A stretch of DNA of 64,000 nt from Yponomeuta sedellus (taxonomy: Eukaryota; Arthropoda; Insecta; Lepidoptera; Yponomeutidae), in the NCBI GenBank assembly GCA_934045075.1, contig OW203722.1, forward strand, positions 22,972,879 through 23,036,878. Reading direction: 5' to 3'. Each line of letters opens with the position of its first letter. Position 1 is the stretch's first letter. A program made the position numbers and the translations under genes. Under the pieces are notes generated by a model that worked only from the letters and a program-made list of their open reading frames with translations, was not told the DNA's origin and did not search any database. Positions 41,111 to 51,130 of this stretch are shown here, piece after piece.

Positions 41111-41115
41111 ACACT

Positions 41116-41378
41116 GCTGTGTAGTGTCGGCCTAGAGAATAGCACCAACCCAAATTCTTCCCGCGGGTGTCGTAAAAGGCAACTAAGGGGCACAAACCAG
41201 GGGGTGGGCAGCAGCGCCCCCTTCAGTACAATTCCACCAAACTGCGATCCTCAACAAGCATGCCCAGCGTGGGAATTATGGGCATTACCCCCCAATGATG
41301 GCACAACGTTGCGCTATGGCGCTCATTAGGGGAGGGCTATGTCCACCAGTGGACTAATATAGCCTGAAGAAGAAGAAG
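41116..41378 (+). repeat. B-SINE with 5-bp duplication
   Basis: 263 bp, GCTGTGTAGTGTCGGCCTAG to TATAGCCTGAAGAAGAAG. ACACT at 41111-41115 and 41379-41383. Confidence 0.85.
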
Positions 41379-41715
41379 ACACTCCTCAAATGTAAAATAA
41401 ACATTGCATTATCATAACGTATCACGGCGAATCACAGGCGATGAATTCGGAATGAAATTATAATATTCATGCGGGTCGCTAGATTATTTAAATGTCACAA
41501 ATTCCTCCCCGGGAGGTGCCGGCTTGACTTTATTTATTGCCAGCTCTTTTGCCACCTGGCGTGGTCTAACTGTTTCGGGTTGTATTGATATTCTCTTCAT
41601 TTTCCTCGAGTGACGTCATACAGGTAGAAGAAAAACAGGAAATAGTAGGTAAGCGCGAGTCGAACTGATAGCAATAAGCCCTGCCTTTTGATCATAAAAT
41701 AGTACATTTGGATCT

Positions 41716-41985
41716 TTATATTCTTTTTAATTAATGCACTAGCCAGTGCTAAGGAAAATTTTTTAAAACCTATTTAGCGTCCAAAACATCCACCCATGCC
41801 GGGATTCGAACCCGCAACCTGTGGCTATCCGTGCCAACGCTCTTTCCAACTGAGCTAATGGGCGACTCACCGGCATCAGTGAAATTTTGAACCTCTACAA
41901 TATTCTCTATATTACGTACAGGCAGCGACATCTGGCTGAAGTAATTTGCATCACTTGCAGAACCGAGTACCTACTTGTATCTTGT
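41716..41985 (-). repeat. T-SINE
   Basis: The minus-sense A-rich tail is at the left, the tRNA-like module is at 41795-41866, and the 5' part reaches AAGTAGGTACTCGG at 41963-41976. Confidence 0.85.
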
Positions 41986-42348
41986 AAATATTTACTTCAT
42001 GGTAAATAAAATAATTTAACTTTCTTTCAATGGTTCTGTATTAAGGTTTTTTTAGCAAAAGGTGATTCCCTTCAATCAGCCTAGAATCATGAACTGTGCT
42101 GGAATCCTTAGCCTTAATTTGTTTTTGGCCGGTATTTTATTATGTCTTGAATATTGAGCAAGCAGTGATCGAATATTTATAGTACATAATTATACCATTT
42201 TATTGAAAAATCCCTATCCCACAAAAATGTGTACATCTATTAATTAAATTTAAAATAGTACATAATTAGCTCCGATCGCCATTTTGAGAGCGTGAAAATA
42301 ATTTTGTTTTAGGAAGTATTTAAAATATTTATTTCTTATTTCCATTGC

Positions 42349-42990
42349 GGTAGTAGCCCAGTGGGTAGAACAATGGAATCGGAAGCGGGAGACCCAGGTT
42401 CGATTCCCAGTACGGGCATGTACCAATGACTTTGTTTTTAAAGTCACGTATATTTGTGAAGTTATAGTTGCAATGCCACTCGCCAACTTTGAAAGAAAAT
42501 ATCGTAAGGAAACTTGAGTGTCTGAGGTGTTTAAATACCTCAGCGCTTGAAATTGTCAATCCGCGGTGGGCACCCGTGGAATTTAACATTTTAACATTTA
42601 CATACAGGCACATACATTGCTTCTGGCTCCACACTAGGATACCCTGTGGCCTGGGAACCAGAAACAACGACATCGGAAACATTTGACGACCTCTGTGGCG
42701 TAGCGGTAGCGCATCAGCCTACCATGCAAGAGGTCCCGGGTTCGAATCCCGGCTGGGAACAAAATAAAACCCCAGGTCTTGGATGTTTACATATTTGTGA
42801 TGTCGTTGTTTCTGGTTCCTACGACACAGGGTATCCTAGTGTGGGGTCAGAAGTAATATATGTGCCTGTATGTAAATGTTATGTTATGTAAACATCCAAG
42901 ACCTGGGGTTTTTTGTCCCTAGCCGACATAAGCCCATACTTTCTCTCTGAGAGAAGACCTGTGCCCTGCAGTGGGACGTTTAAAGGCTTC
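42349..42990 (+). repeat. H-SINE split by nested G-SINEs
   Basis: The head GTAGTAGCCCAGTGGGTAG with CCAGGTTCGATTCCCAG, and the body to CACCCGTGGAATTTAA (42587), are separated from the tail TAAGCCCATACTTTC...CTGCAGTGGGACG (42929-42990) by 42588-42930. Confidence 0.8.
42588..42930. repeat. Two G-SINEs nested in opposite orientation
   Basis: A minus-strand G-SINE (42590-42678 and 42893-42930) is itself interrupted by a plus-strand G-SINE (about 42680-42892): head GTGGCGTAGCGGTAGCGC, B box CGGGTTCGAATCCCGG, then CCAGGTCTTGGATG and the TATGTAAATGTTAT tail. Confidence 0.75.
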
Positions 42991-44196
42991 ATACAGGCTT
43001 TAGTACCTTTTCGAATTCTCATTTCTGGTGTGACTCATCAACAAAAATCAGAGTATAGAACGCTGAACATCTTTGGATTTGGTGGCCCTAAAGGCCTGCG
43101 CAGACAAAGGACTATCCCCGGGTACTTTTTCGGGTATCAAATAACGCACATGAAGGACTAAAAGTACCCGGTATCAAAAGTCAATTTACCGAGGACATCA
43201 AGAGACCGGAGTGGACAAAAGTTCGGTGTTCTCTTTTAAAACGCTTTTTCTTTTTCAAACTTCATGTAAATTACAACACAATGTAATCTCAGAATATTTG
43301 ATTCCATAGCAAAATGACCGCACAGCGTAGGCGTTGAGTCCGCGACAAGTACTCGGAGGACATTTTTTACGATTCCCCGAGGGACAAAAGTCCCTCGTCT
43401 GCGCAGGAATTAACACTACCGACTATCATAATTCTGTGGGTAGTTCATATAATGCGAAACCAGATCCACTTTTTCGCAATCTTGTCACGTAGCTCTTTCG
43501 GCTTGGCTGTGCGCAAACTTTGCCTTTTAACTTGATTACGTATTAACAAAGTTAATTAATAACTTCAAGGTATACAACGCACCTCCAAATCTGTTGTTTT
43601 CCCTTAAGAACCGTCGAGAAAATTAAATTTGGGCAGAAGTTCAAACGAGTCGCTCTAATGAAATCAGTTCCAACTGAACAAACAGTGGAAGAGAAACTTG
43701 CTGTCGCGGGCCGCACGTTTTTGGGGCAGACGCCTGACTCTTTACACTAGGCCACACGACTACGATACAGCGACAGCCTTATTGCCAAGTTCCTGTTTTG
43801 TTTCGATCCGTCTGTCAGATTGTCCGTCCATACGTCTGTTTGTCACGCCGTTAAATCAAATCAAATCGTTTATTTTGACAAAAACTAACATGACATACTG
43901 TTACAGACTATACCTATAACTAAATTACATTTAGTACCGTGTCGAGTTCATGATCTTATGGTTATTTGCAACTACACCACAGTATACGTAAAAAAGATAG
44001 ACAAAACTTATGTAGTAAAAATCACAAAGTAGGCACTTCACATTACAACCAAGGATGACGAACACCTCACTCTCAGCAACAGTACCTAGCAAAGGTACAA
44101 AAAAAAAACTAATTAAGTTATAAAAAAAAAAAAAAAAAGTTCTAGCATAGCAAAACGAGTTCCTTTTTCTCTTCGTTTTTCTCGGCCTTTTAATAC
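42991..44196. other. Unassigned DNA
   Basis: About 1.2 kb with no matched repeat or coding feature. GTCTGTCAGATTGTCCGTCC near 43811 may be the eroded edge of the downstream microsatellite type. Confidence 0.35.
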
Positions 44197-44345
44197 ATGT
44201 TGTATAGACACATATCCATTTATAAAAAAATATATATAATTATATATACATGTATGAAATATACATACACATACATATTTATATACATATACACACACAT
44301 ACACATCCATATACATACACACGCATATACATATACATCATATAA
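44197..44345. repeat. TACATA/CACATA microsatellite
   Basis: Imperfect alternation of ATACATAC, ACACACATAC and related words. Confidence 0.85.
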
Positions 44346-44397
44346 TAGATTAGCAGTTAATAGAGGATTGAATAAATGCTTTTTTTTTATGTCGTTC

Positions 44398-44772
44398 AGT
44401 TCGTCCGTCCGGTCTGTTTGTCTGTCCGCCGTTCAGTTCCTCCGCCCGTCTTACCGTCTGAACATCCGTACGTCGGTCCGTCGGTCCATCTTTCCGTCCG
44501 TCGGTCCGTCCATCCATCCGTCTATCCATCCATCCGCCGGTCCGTCCGTCGGTCCGTCCATCCGTTCCGTCCGTCCGTCCACCCGCCCGTCCGTCCTTCA
44601 GTCAGTCCGTCCGTCCGTCCGTCCGTCCGTCCGTCCGTCCGTCCGTCCGTCCGTCCGTCCGTCCGTCCGTCCGTCCGTCCGTCCTTCCATCCGTCCGTCC
44701 GACTGACCGACCGACCATCCACGCAGCCGTTTGTACGTTCGGTCTGCCCGTCTGTGCGTCTAACAGTCTGAA
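44398..44772. repeat. GTCC tetranucleotide array
   Basis: About 375 bp of imperfect GTCC/GTCT repeats with a perfect core at about 44606-44684. Because 4 and 3 share no factor, long Pro/Ser/Val/Arg frames appear on the plus strand and Thr/Asp/Gly/Arg frames on the minus strand. They are artefacts, not genes. Confidence 0.95.
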
Positions 44773-44789
44773 AAGAAAATAAATCTGAC

Positions 44790-45195
44790 AAAGATTGTTC
44801 TTCGGTCAGCTTTTTAATAAGAATAGTACTAAAGGAAAACAGAAACTTATTAGCTCAGAATGTGACGGGTCGATCTAGTATAATGTAAAGGGACCCCGCA
44901 AAAACTTTCTCCCAGGCCGTACGTTTTTGGGCAGATACTGTAGTCGGTGGATTACAAAGACATCGTCTCCGGGGTTTGTTTCTTGGAAAGAAAATATATT
45001 ATGATCTGTCATTGTTAAATTGCCATTACTAAGTAAAAAACCTACTTTTATAGACGAAGCTTTTCGATCTTGGTAGTCGCGGCCTGTCGTAGCCGGCAAG
45101 GTTATGTTGCGCCGCTTTTTATGGATTTCTACAAGTACATTGACAAGAAAAAAATATACGCGTCAGATTGAGAACCTGCCTCAAATTGAGAAGCT
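44790..45195. other. No recognised feature
   Basis: No repeat or coding feature matched. Confidence 0.35.
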
Positions 45196-45348
45196 CTTTT
45201 GAAGGCGTTAAAAGATACAATTAGATGGATTTGTGTAGACAGTAAGACCTGCCACTGTCTTACAATACTCCACCAACCCGGACTTGGCCACCGTTGTGGA
45301 GTATGGCCTAACCTACCTGCGATGCAGGGACATGCAAGGGTTGATATC
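45196..45348 (+). repeat. 5S-SINE 3' body with an alternative leader
   Basis: GAAGGCGTTAAAAGATACAA and GATGGATTTGTGTAGACAG precede a normal 5S-SINE body (TAAGACCTGCCACTGTC...). The same leader-body junction occurs on the minus strand at 55738-55850. About 20 bp of the tail (CCGTGCCCCAGCAG) are deleted here. Confidence 0.65.
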
Positions 45349-45465
45349 GAGGATTTGTGCGGTGATACAAAATCGTGGGGTTTCGACTGCCAAGATCGGA
45401 AGAGTACCTGCCATATCAGTATATTTATTCATGATTATAAAATTACGTTTCAATATCATGTAAGA

Positions 45466-45603
45466 TAGGAATATTCTTTTTTTGTACACTGGAAAAACAA
45501 CAAATACAAAATAATTACAAATATACATAGTACAATTGGCGGCCTTATTGCTGAAAGCAATTTCTTCCAGACAACCTTGCGATGGAAAGTTGCTGAAGGA
45601 AAT
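45466..45603 (-). repeat. LINE 3' end (variant)
   Basis: Minus strand: TTCAGCAACTTTCCATCGCA, GGTTGTCTGGAAGAAATTGC, GGCCGCCAATTG, then ATTCCTATCTTA. Same subfamily as 12525-12657. Confidence 0.8.
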
Positions 45604-45718
45604 TAGAAAGACGGGTAGCCAGTGCAAATTTGAATATCAATTAAAATTTATTAAATTAAATTAAAAAAATTTAATGACGCGCGATGCTCATACATAGTTT
45701 GTATGTTAAGCGGGTGTA

Positions 45719-45952
45719 CAATCTGTTAGCTTTTAGAATATACCTTAGGTTCTAGAGTAGGCTTCGCTTTTTGCCGAAAGCATCAGGAGTGTAACACTAC
45801 TTCCTGCTCTGTATGAAACTTTTCTTCGCTACATTGAAAAGTTATGACAGATTAAGTGTCATATTTCCAAGTTCCAATATTTCTATCACACGAATATATA
45901 CGATAATTCGATACAATAGGAGCCGAGGTATATTCCAAAAGCTAATAGACTG
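45719..45952. mobile_element. MITE-M1, full length
   Basis: 234 bp, CAATCTGTTAGCTTTTAGAA ... TTCCAAAAGCTAATAGACTG, flanked by TA at 45717-45718 and 45953-45954. The best-bounded copy of the family. Confidence 0.9.
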
Positions 45953-46611
45953 TAATCGTAATTATTTAGTAGGTAAAACGTAACTAAGGTAAGTACGTTT
46001 CACTTAATAAATATTCGCGATTAAATAAAATTACATGTCAGTTAAATATCAGCGAAATATTGCTACTGAAATCTGTCAAATAAATCCTCACATTGACGAT
46101 CAAGTGACTCCAAAAAAATAACATTCGCATGTAGACATTATCCGTACAGAGCGTGCCGTGAATAAGATGTGTGTACTTACAAGGTAGGGTAGTACAGAAG
46201 AGTGACAAGCTTTTAAAAAAAGAAAATAAAGAAGCCGATCGTTTTAGAAGGGCTGTGCCCTCCTTTGTAATTTATACACTTACGTTATCAAACCTATCAA
46301 CTTCCACCATTCAGTAATTACTCAGTAAATCGTCACGTGACAGTATCGTATCGTCACCGTCAACTTTAAATTGACTGTGGATCGCAAAAGGAGTGAAGTG
46401 TGTTTCGTTCATATCCATGTGTTAATTTATAATGTTACGTAAGTATGTATGATCCTGCGCTATCGTATATCTATTAAGCCAGTGCTTAGATGCTGTTGCT
46501 GGCAACAAAAAATCTTTTCGTTTTGAAAACGGTTTTAAGCAAATAGTTCCTTCAAAAACTATCTCATTCTATCTGAGAATATCTACTTTTTTGTTATTTA
46601 TTATATCCACT
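45953..46611. other. No recognised feature
   Basis: Contains a CGTCACGTGACAG E-box-like palindrome near 46332. Otherwise unassigned. Confidence 0.35.
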
Positions 46612-46742
46612 CCATCCAAAGCTTGTCTGGAAGAGATCACTCTTAGCGATAAGACCGCCAATTGTATAACATTACTTAGATTTAAGAGTCATGGTTGTAA
46701 TATTTTTCTGGCTGTGCAATAAACTGTTCTCTATCTATCTAA
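46612..46742 (+). repeat. LINE 3' end (GTCTGGAAGAG family)
   Basis: AGCTTGTCTGGAAGAGATCA, CGATAAGACCGCCAATTG, GCAATAAACTG and a TATC tail. Confidence 0.85.
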
Positions 46743-46906
46743 AGTAGGAAAAAATATATGCAATATAATGCCTCACATCCGCCGAAACCGACAAGGTTTA
46801 TCTGTAGATTGGGTTTTTCTTAGTAGTTACTCGCTTAACATGTTTATGGAAGTTGTGTCCTATACAAGTGCTATGCTCGGCAAATAGCTTGAACAAACTC
46901 AGAACA

Positions 46907-47280
46907 TAATTTTTTTACGTTTTTAACCCTTGTATGTCCCCACTGCTGGGGCACGGGTCTCTTCCTGCATCGCAGGAAGGTTAGGCCATACTCCACCACG
47001 GGGGCCAAGTCCGGGTTGGTGGAGGATTGTAAGACAGTGGCGGGCCTTACTGTCAGAAGTTATCAAGCCGCCCATAAGGCCTCTGACATGGCTTAACGAC
47101 TGCCATTATATGACAGCCGGCACCAACGGCTTAACGTGCCTTGCGAAGCACGGAAGCGCTCGGAAAAATGCCACTAGCGGTAGTCACGAGACGCTCACCC
47201 ATCCCGTACCTGACCGCGCCTGTTGTTGCTTAACCAAGTGATTGATTCCAATCACTCGGTTTGCCTAGGCCACGAGCGCT
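46907..47280 (-). repeat. 5S-SINE type I, full length, 8-bp duplication (reference copy)
   Basis: Bounded by TCAGAACA at 46899-46906 and 47281-47288. The minus-strand head contains GGTTAAGCAACAACAGGCGC (about 47216-47235), CGGTCAGGTACGGGATGGGT and GAGCG (about 47188-47215). This is the order and sequence of box A, intermediate element and box C of 5S rRNA, so a type 1 pol III promoter is likely. Next come the body (AGTGGCATTTTTCCGAGCG, GGCGGCTTGATAACTTCTG, CCACCAACCCGGACTTGG), a GATGCAGGAAGAGACC segment and an RTE-like tail, CCCCAGCAGTGGGGACATAC. A 5S-derived SINE (HaSE3) has been described in Helicoverpa armigera, as I recall; family identity is not checked here. Confidence 0.9.
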
Positions 47281-47340
47281 TCAGAACAGAGTAATTATTG
47301 TTAATTTGACTAAAACTTAAGTCCAGCGAAGTCCGACTCA

Positions 47341-47425
47341 CATCACAGCGTCGGTCGTAGCACTATGTTGCTTAACCTTCGTAATTGTTTAAGATCACTA
47401 GGGAGCCGGGGCTACGAGTGATTCT
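47341..47425 (-). repeat. 5S-SINE type II head fragment
   Basis: Minus strand: CGTAGCCCCGGCTCCCTAGT, GATCTTAAACAATTACGAAG, GTTAAGCAACATAG. Only the 5S-like head, stopping shortly after box A. Confidence 0.7.
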
Positions 47426-48186
47426 TTATAAAATTTTAAAAAAATGCTTGATACAAAGTTACCATGATGTTCATGTTCCATGACGTGGAAATTTCAAGAA
47501 CCAAATCATGTAGGGATCTACTTTTGCAATAGCAATTACTTTGGAATTTTACCAGATTTGAACAGATCGCCGATTCAGATCGTCTAACTGTCAAGTGGAG
47601 TGTTGGAGATCTGTTGCCTTAAATACAATACTGGCTCCTACCTATAGCACTTCAATTAGGAGTCAAAGCTTCTGTACAGGACTTCCTGCGTCTCAGCGTA
47701 GGAAACGCGTCTCATATGTCGACAGATAATCCCGCTTTCGTTGGAACTTCGAGAGCTATTGAGCGTGCTCGTTATTGCAAATCCGTCTCTCAGTGCCTCA
47801 CTGTTTCGTATATTTACATGGACTGATCAAACTAGATCCTCTTTAAGCTGAAGGATTCCAGTTCTATGCAGTTATTCTGTGAGATTATTCCCTCTGGCCT
47901 TTTCTGTGCTACTTTTAGTGCCGCTTTGGATAGGGAAAGCTTTTGAAAGACAGCTGTCAAACTTACTATAGTTAGTACACTGTTAAAATCTTTTTTTTAT
48001 TTTCTTTTTAGGGTTTCAGGAAAACCATCGGCAAAATGATAGGTACATTGTACATTAGAGTAACATAAAGTCTTAAAAAGGTTTTCAATTATAGCGAATT
48101 TGTATGTAGCTGTTTAAAAACATACCAAAATTGTGCATTTAAAAGAATATTATCTATAATTAAAACTGTTTTTATACGGATTTATG
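47426..48186. other. No recognised feature
   Basis: Mixed-composition DNA without repeat match; no coding call. Confidence 0.35.
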
Positions 48187-48840
48187 CTCGTTTATTACAT
48201 TTTTTACAATTTTCCAACGTTTCGGCACTTTTTCAGGTGCCGTGGTCCCGGATGACTGAGGTGACAGGTGTCTTTTAGAAATCATTAACGGTTAGTTTAC
48301 TACCCTCGGCAAAATTTACAAAAGTTAATTATGAAGTTACGTTCCAAAATAGACAAACCAATTATTTTTTATATAAAGTCAACAATATTGATTATTAGTA
48401 ATTAAAGTTAAAATTAAATTTATAAACTAATTACTTTATATAAACTTAAAGATTCTGATTATTAATTGAAATTAAATTTATTTTTATTATGTATTCTACA
48501 TTTACACTTCTAGCAAGGGGGTCTCATGCACCTAAGCACTGGTTCCCATGCTACCGGTATGTTCCTACCACGATCTCTATTAAAATTTGGATGCCGGCGG
48601 ATCTCTATTGCCTCACGTATCATTCTAGGGAAGAAACGGTCTTCTCGGGCTAGAACTTTAACTTTATCGAAATGTATAAAGTGGTAGGTACCGCTAAGTA
48701 TATGCTCGCTGACTGCAGATCTACCAGAGCGCTTATGTTTCACATCAGCGATATGTTCCTTCACCCGCTCAGCTATGGTACGCTTCGTTTGACCAATGTA
48801 CGAGGAACACACACACATAAAACAGTTTTAATTATGTCTA
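48187..48840 (-). mobile_element. Penelope-like element, 3' part
   Basis: The minus strand holds a GIY-YIG endonuclease remnant (48510-48830) followed by an AT-rich 3' region and GGCACCTGAAAAAGTGCCGA, AACGTTGGAAAATTG and AATAAACGAGCATAAATCC. A stem GGCAC/GTGCC directly before GAAACG resembles an eroded hammerhead ribozyme core, which Penelope-like elements typically carry; the CTGATGA half is not intact (CTGAAAA). The RT domain is absent. Confidence 0.75.
48510..48830 (-). pseudogene. GIY-YIG endonuclease domain of a Penelope-like element
   Basis: The minus-strand frame reads LCVCSSYIGQTKRTIAERVK, EHIADVKHKRSGRSAVSEHI, then REAIEIRRHPNFNRDRG to a stop at 48510. The YIGQT, R in TKRTI, EH, E in REAIEI and N in NFNRD positions match the GIY-YIG nuclease of Penelope-like elements, which nicks the target for reverse transcription. 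It begins mid-protein with no RT upstream, so it is a 5'-truncated remnant, although the frame itself is intact. Confidence 0.85.
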
Positions 48841-48944
48841 CTGCTCGTGCTAACCTTAGAAAATACAATATTATCTATAATTTACTTTTGTTAAAGAATT
48901 ACACTACAAACACACTGTTTGAAATTATTTTACAACAAAATACA

Positions 48945-49138
48945 TCTATAATTTAAAAATGGTTCGCTGAATGTGTTGGCAAACGCAAATCGCGGGTGTA
49001 GCTAAACCGATTTCGCTATTTCTTTTTTTAGAATATTCCTTGAAGTATATTGTTCTTATGGATGGTTCTTACGGAGAGAAAATCTAATAAATTAAAGAAC
49101 CGACTGTTAGGCGGTATGAAGTTCGTTGTGTTAGCTAG
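48945..49138 (+). mobile_element. Non-autonomous Helitron
   Basis: Begins TCTATAATTTAAAAATGG and ends GTTAGCTAG, inserted between A (48944) and T (49139). The interior has GAATGTGTTGGCAAACGC, ACCGATTTCGCTA, GGTTCTTACGGAGAGA and a terminal stem around GGCGGTATGAAGTTCG. TC...CTAG with A/T insertion is the Helitron rule. Confidence 0.9.
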
Positions 49139-49169
49139 TATTAAATAAAATATTAACGTGAGAGCCTTA

Positions 49170-49622
49170 TAATAAAGGTTAAAGTATGAAATTGCCGTTT
49201 TATTGCAATAGGTTCTTTCAATTGACATAGAATCTTCATGGTTTGAGGTTATCGAATGAAACTTTTTTCAAATGGTTTCTATGATGTTCTTTTTTTAAAA
49301 AATGTGAAACATTTGAATATAACTTTCGATTGTTTTTCTTATTCAATTTAGACAAGAAAGATTGTCTAAATTAAAAAAAAGTCTAAATTCAAATGTGAAA
49401 CATTTGAATATCGACTTTCAATTGTTTTTGTTATTCAATTTAGATAATCTTTCTAACAAAAACAATTGAAAGTCGATATTCAAATGTTTCACATTTTTTA
49501 AAAAAAGAACATCATAGAAACCATTTGAAAAAAAATTCATTCGAAAACCTCAAACCATGAAGATTCTATATCAATTCAAAGAACCTATTGCAATAAAACG
49601 GCAATTTCATACTTTCACCCTA
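49170..49622. mobile_element. Fold-back element, ~200-bp arms, mariner-like ends
   Basis: The left arm from AAAGTATGAAATTGCCGTTT (about 49183) is mirrored by AAACGGCAATTTCATACTTT near 49598-49617. The arms continue with TCATGGTTTGAGG, ATGGTTTCTATGATGTTC and ACATTTGAATAT. The centre contains a further duplicated ATTCAATTTAGA hairpin. The ends resemble mariner inverted repeats; TA flanks the right end. No transposase. Confidence 0.8.
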
Positions 49623-49639
49623 ATATTTTACTTAATATG

Positions 49640-49812
49640 TAAATTTTTCGCTAAAGGCGAAGAAAACATCGTGAAGAAATCTAAGTGGCTGAGCTGTTTA
49701 ATCACCTCAGCGGTCGTAATTGCTAATCCGCGATGAAACACGTGGTACCTAAGCCTACACTCTCTCCTTCGGAGAGAAGGCCTATGCCATGCAATGGGAT
49801 CTACGATAATAT
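49640..49812 (+). repeat. H-SINE, head lost
   Basis: Body GAAGAAAACATCGTGAAGAA, CTCAGCGGTCGTAATTGC, and tail GGAGAGAAGGCCTATGCCAT, GCAATGGGATCTACGATA. Confidence 0.7.
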
Positions 49813-50282
49813 AAGTTACTTCTTAATGATTCGCAATACTCATACATAGTTATATCCCGATTAGACCCGTTTAATATATAACTAATAGCCTAGATAAAAA
49901 ATATTGCATGCCCTAATTTCGCATCATAATGTGTTGTTATCCTGTAAGCCACTGACCTTGAAATGATTAAATGGCATGCTTGTGCTGTTGTTTGATGGAC
50001 AATCACTGAAATGACAGAAATAATGTGATGAAGTAGCCAGTGTCTTTTAATAGGCGCTCTTAACAGGGTTTAGTAGCATGTACATGTAACTTTCCAAGCT
50101 TAGCATAACTTAGTATCAAATGTTTACTGAACAAAGCGGTTTTTAGTTTCGATATCAACCCTTGTGTCTAGAGAAAAAAGGGTTTGATGGAAAAACATAG
50201 GAAAAAACCTTAACTAAAAATCCGTTTGATGAAGGAAGGCGGCTTCAGATTACTTGTTGTATATTTAATATATTTTCAGTAT
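49813..50282. other. No recognised feature
   Basis: TTTCGATATCAACCCTTGTG at 50148-50167 is a 5S-SINE tail scrap. Otherwise nothing. Confidence 0.35.
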
Positions 50283-50405
50283 GTGTTTGATATCAACCCT
50301 TTATATGTCCCTACTGCTGAGGCACGGGTCTCTTCCTGCATCGCAGGAAGGTTAGGCCACACTCCACCACGGGAGCCAAGTCCTGGTTGGTCGAGGATTG
50401 TAAGC
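50283..50405 (-). repeat. 5S-SINE type I, 3' fragment
   Basis: Minus-sense tail and last body segment (CTTACAATCCTCGACCAACC to GGGACATATAAAGGGTTGAT). Confidence 0.8.
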
Positions 50406-50678
50406 CTTTAAGGTTTTAGTTTATTAAACATTAAGTACTTAAGACTTAACACAATACAGAGGTACCTCTCTCCTGGCGTAATACCGATACATAGCCGCAC
50501 TGGTATGGTGTGCAGAATAAATAAGCCAAATTATCGAGACGCGTATCGACAACAAAGGTGCCAACCGTATTGATGCGACGCCGCCGCCGCCGTGGTGAAG
50601 CGAAGCAGAAGGGATATCACATTCCAGCGAGATGCATTGATATGTGGCCGTACTGCAAACTTTTGTCTCATAGAAACA

Positions 50679-50997
50679 GAGTGCTTAGTGCGAGTTTGAC
50701 AGATCCAATCGAATAACTTTACTACCGCGCGTTAATCGAGCATTGAGTAGTGAGTATGAGTAAGTTAACCGTTCGAACTGGCAAAACGCTGCAGCGCGCT
50801 GTCACAGTACAACTCGCACTGGCGTTTATTCGTGTTTTGGCTGGTAAACGTGTTTACTTCTCAACGTAAACCATTACAACTCGCACTCAGCAATTTTAAT
50901 TTCCATACTCGTCGCTAGGTGGCGCTACCTCGATGCCATAGAAATATGAGTTTACGTTAACGCGATCGAGTAGTTAAAAAACTCGCACTAAGCACTC
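50679..50997. mobile_element. MITE-G copy 2
   Basis: 319 bp with ends as at 6160-6466. It differs by small insertions (a CG pair, and CAGCGC in the centre) and scattered substitutions. The high similarity of two copies 44 kb apart suggests a recently active family. Confidence 0.85.
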
Positions 50998-51053
50998 TTG
51001 CGTAAAAAATGTTGCAAGTAAAAGTATTTTTAAAAGTGCTTTTAAAGGCTTTT

Positions 51054-51116
51054 GTACTCAGATATCGAAAAGCAAGCACTCTCTACTCTTTGTTTTTCGA
51101 TATCTGAGTGATATCC
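51054..51116. repeat. Self-complementary ~60-bp block, left member
   Basis: CTCAGATATCGAAAAGCAAG ... TGTTTTTCGATATCTGAG can fold on itself. An inverted copy lies at 51772-51835, so the pair brackets the MITE-M1/5S-SINE nest. Confidence 0.8.
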
Positions 51117-51130
51117 AAATAAAAGGATGT

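Noticed and set aside
44197..44791. Long Pro/Ser/Val/Arg and Thr/Asp/Gly/Arg frames
   Set aside because: They translate a tetranucleotide and TACATA microsatellite in several frames on both strands.
46930..47241. Open frames of about 100 codons with a GARVSSCIAGRLGHTPPRG-like peptide, also at 110, 51342 and 63092
   Set aside because: They are the antisense of the 5S-SINE body, repeated in every copy on either strand; not genes.
48187..48300. Functional hammerhead ribozyme
   Set aside because: The GAAACG half and a stem are present, but the conserved CTGATGA is not; reported only as a possible relic.
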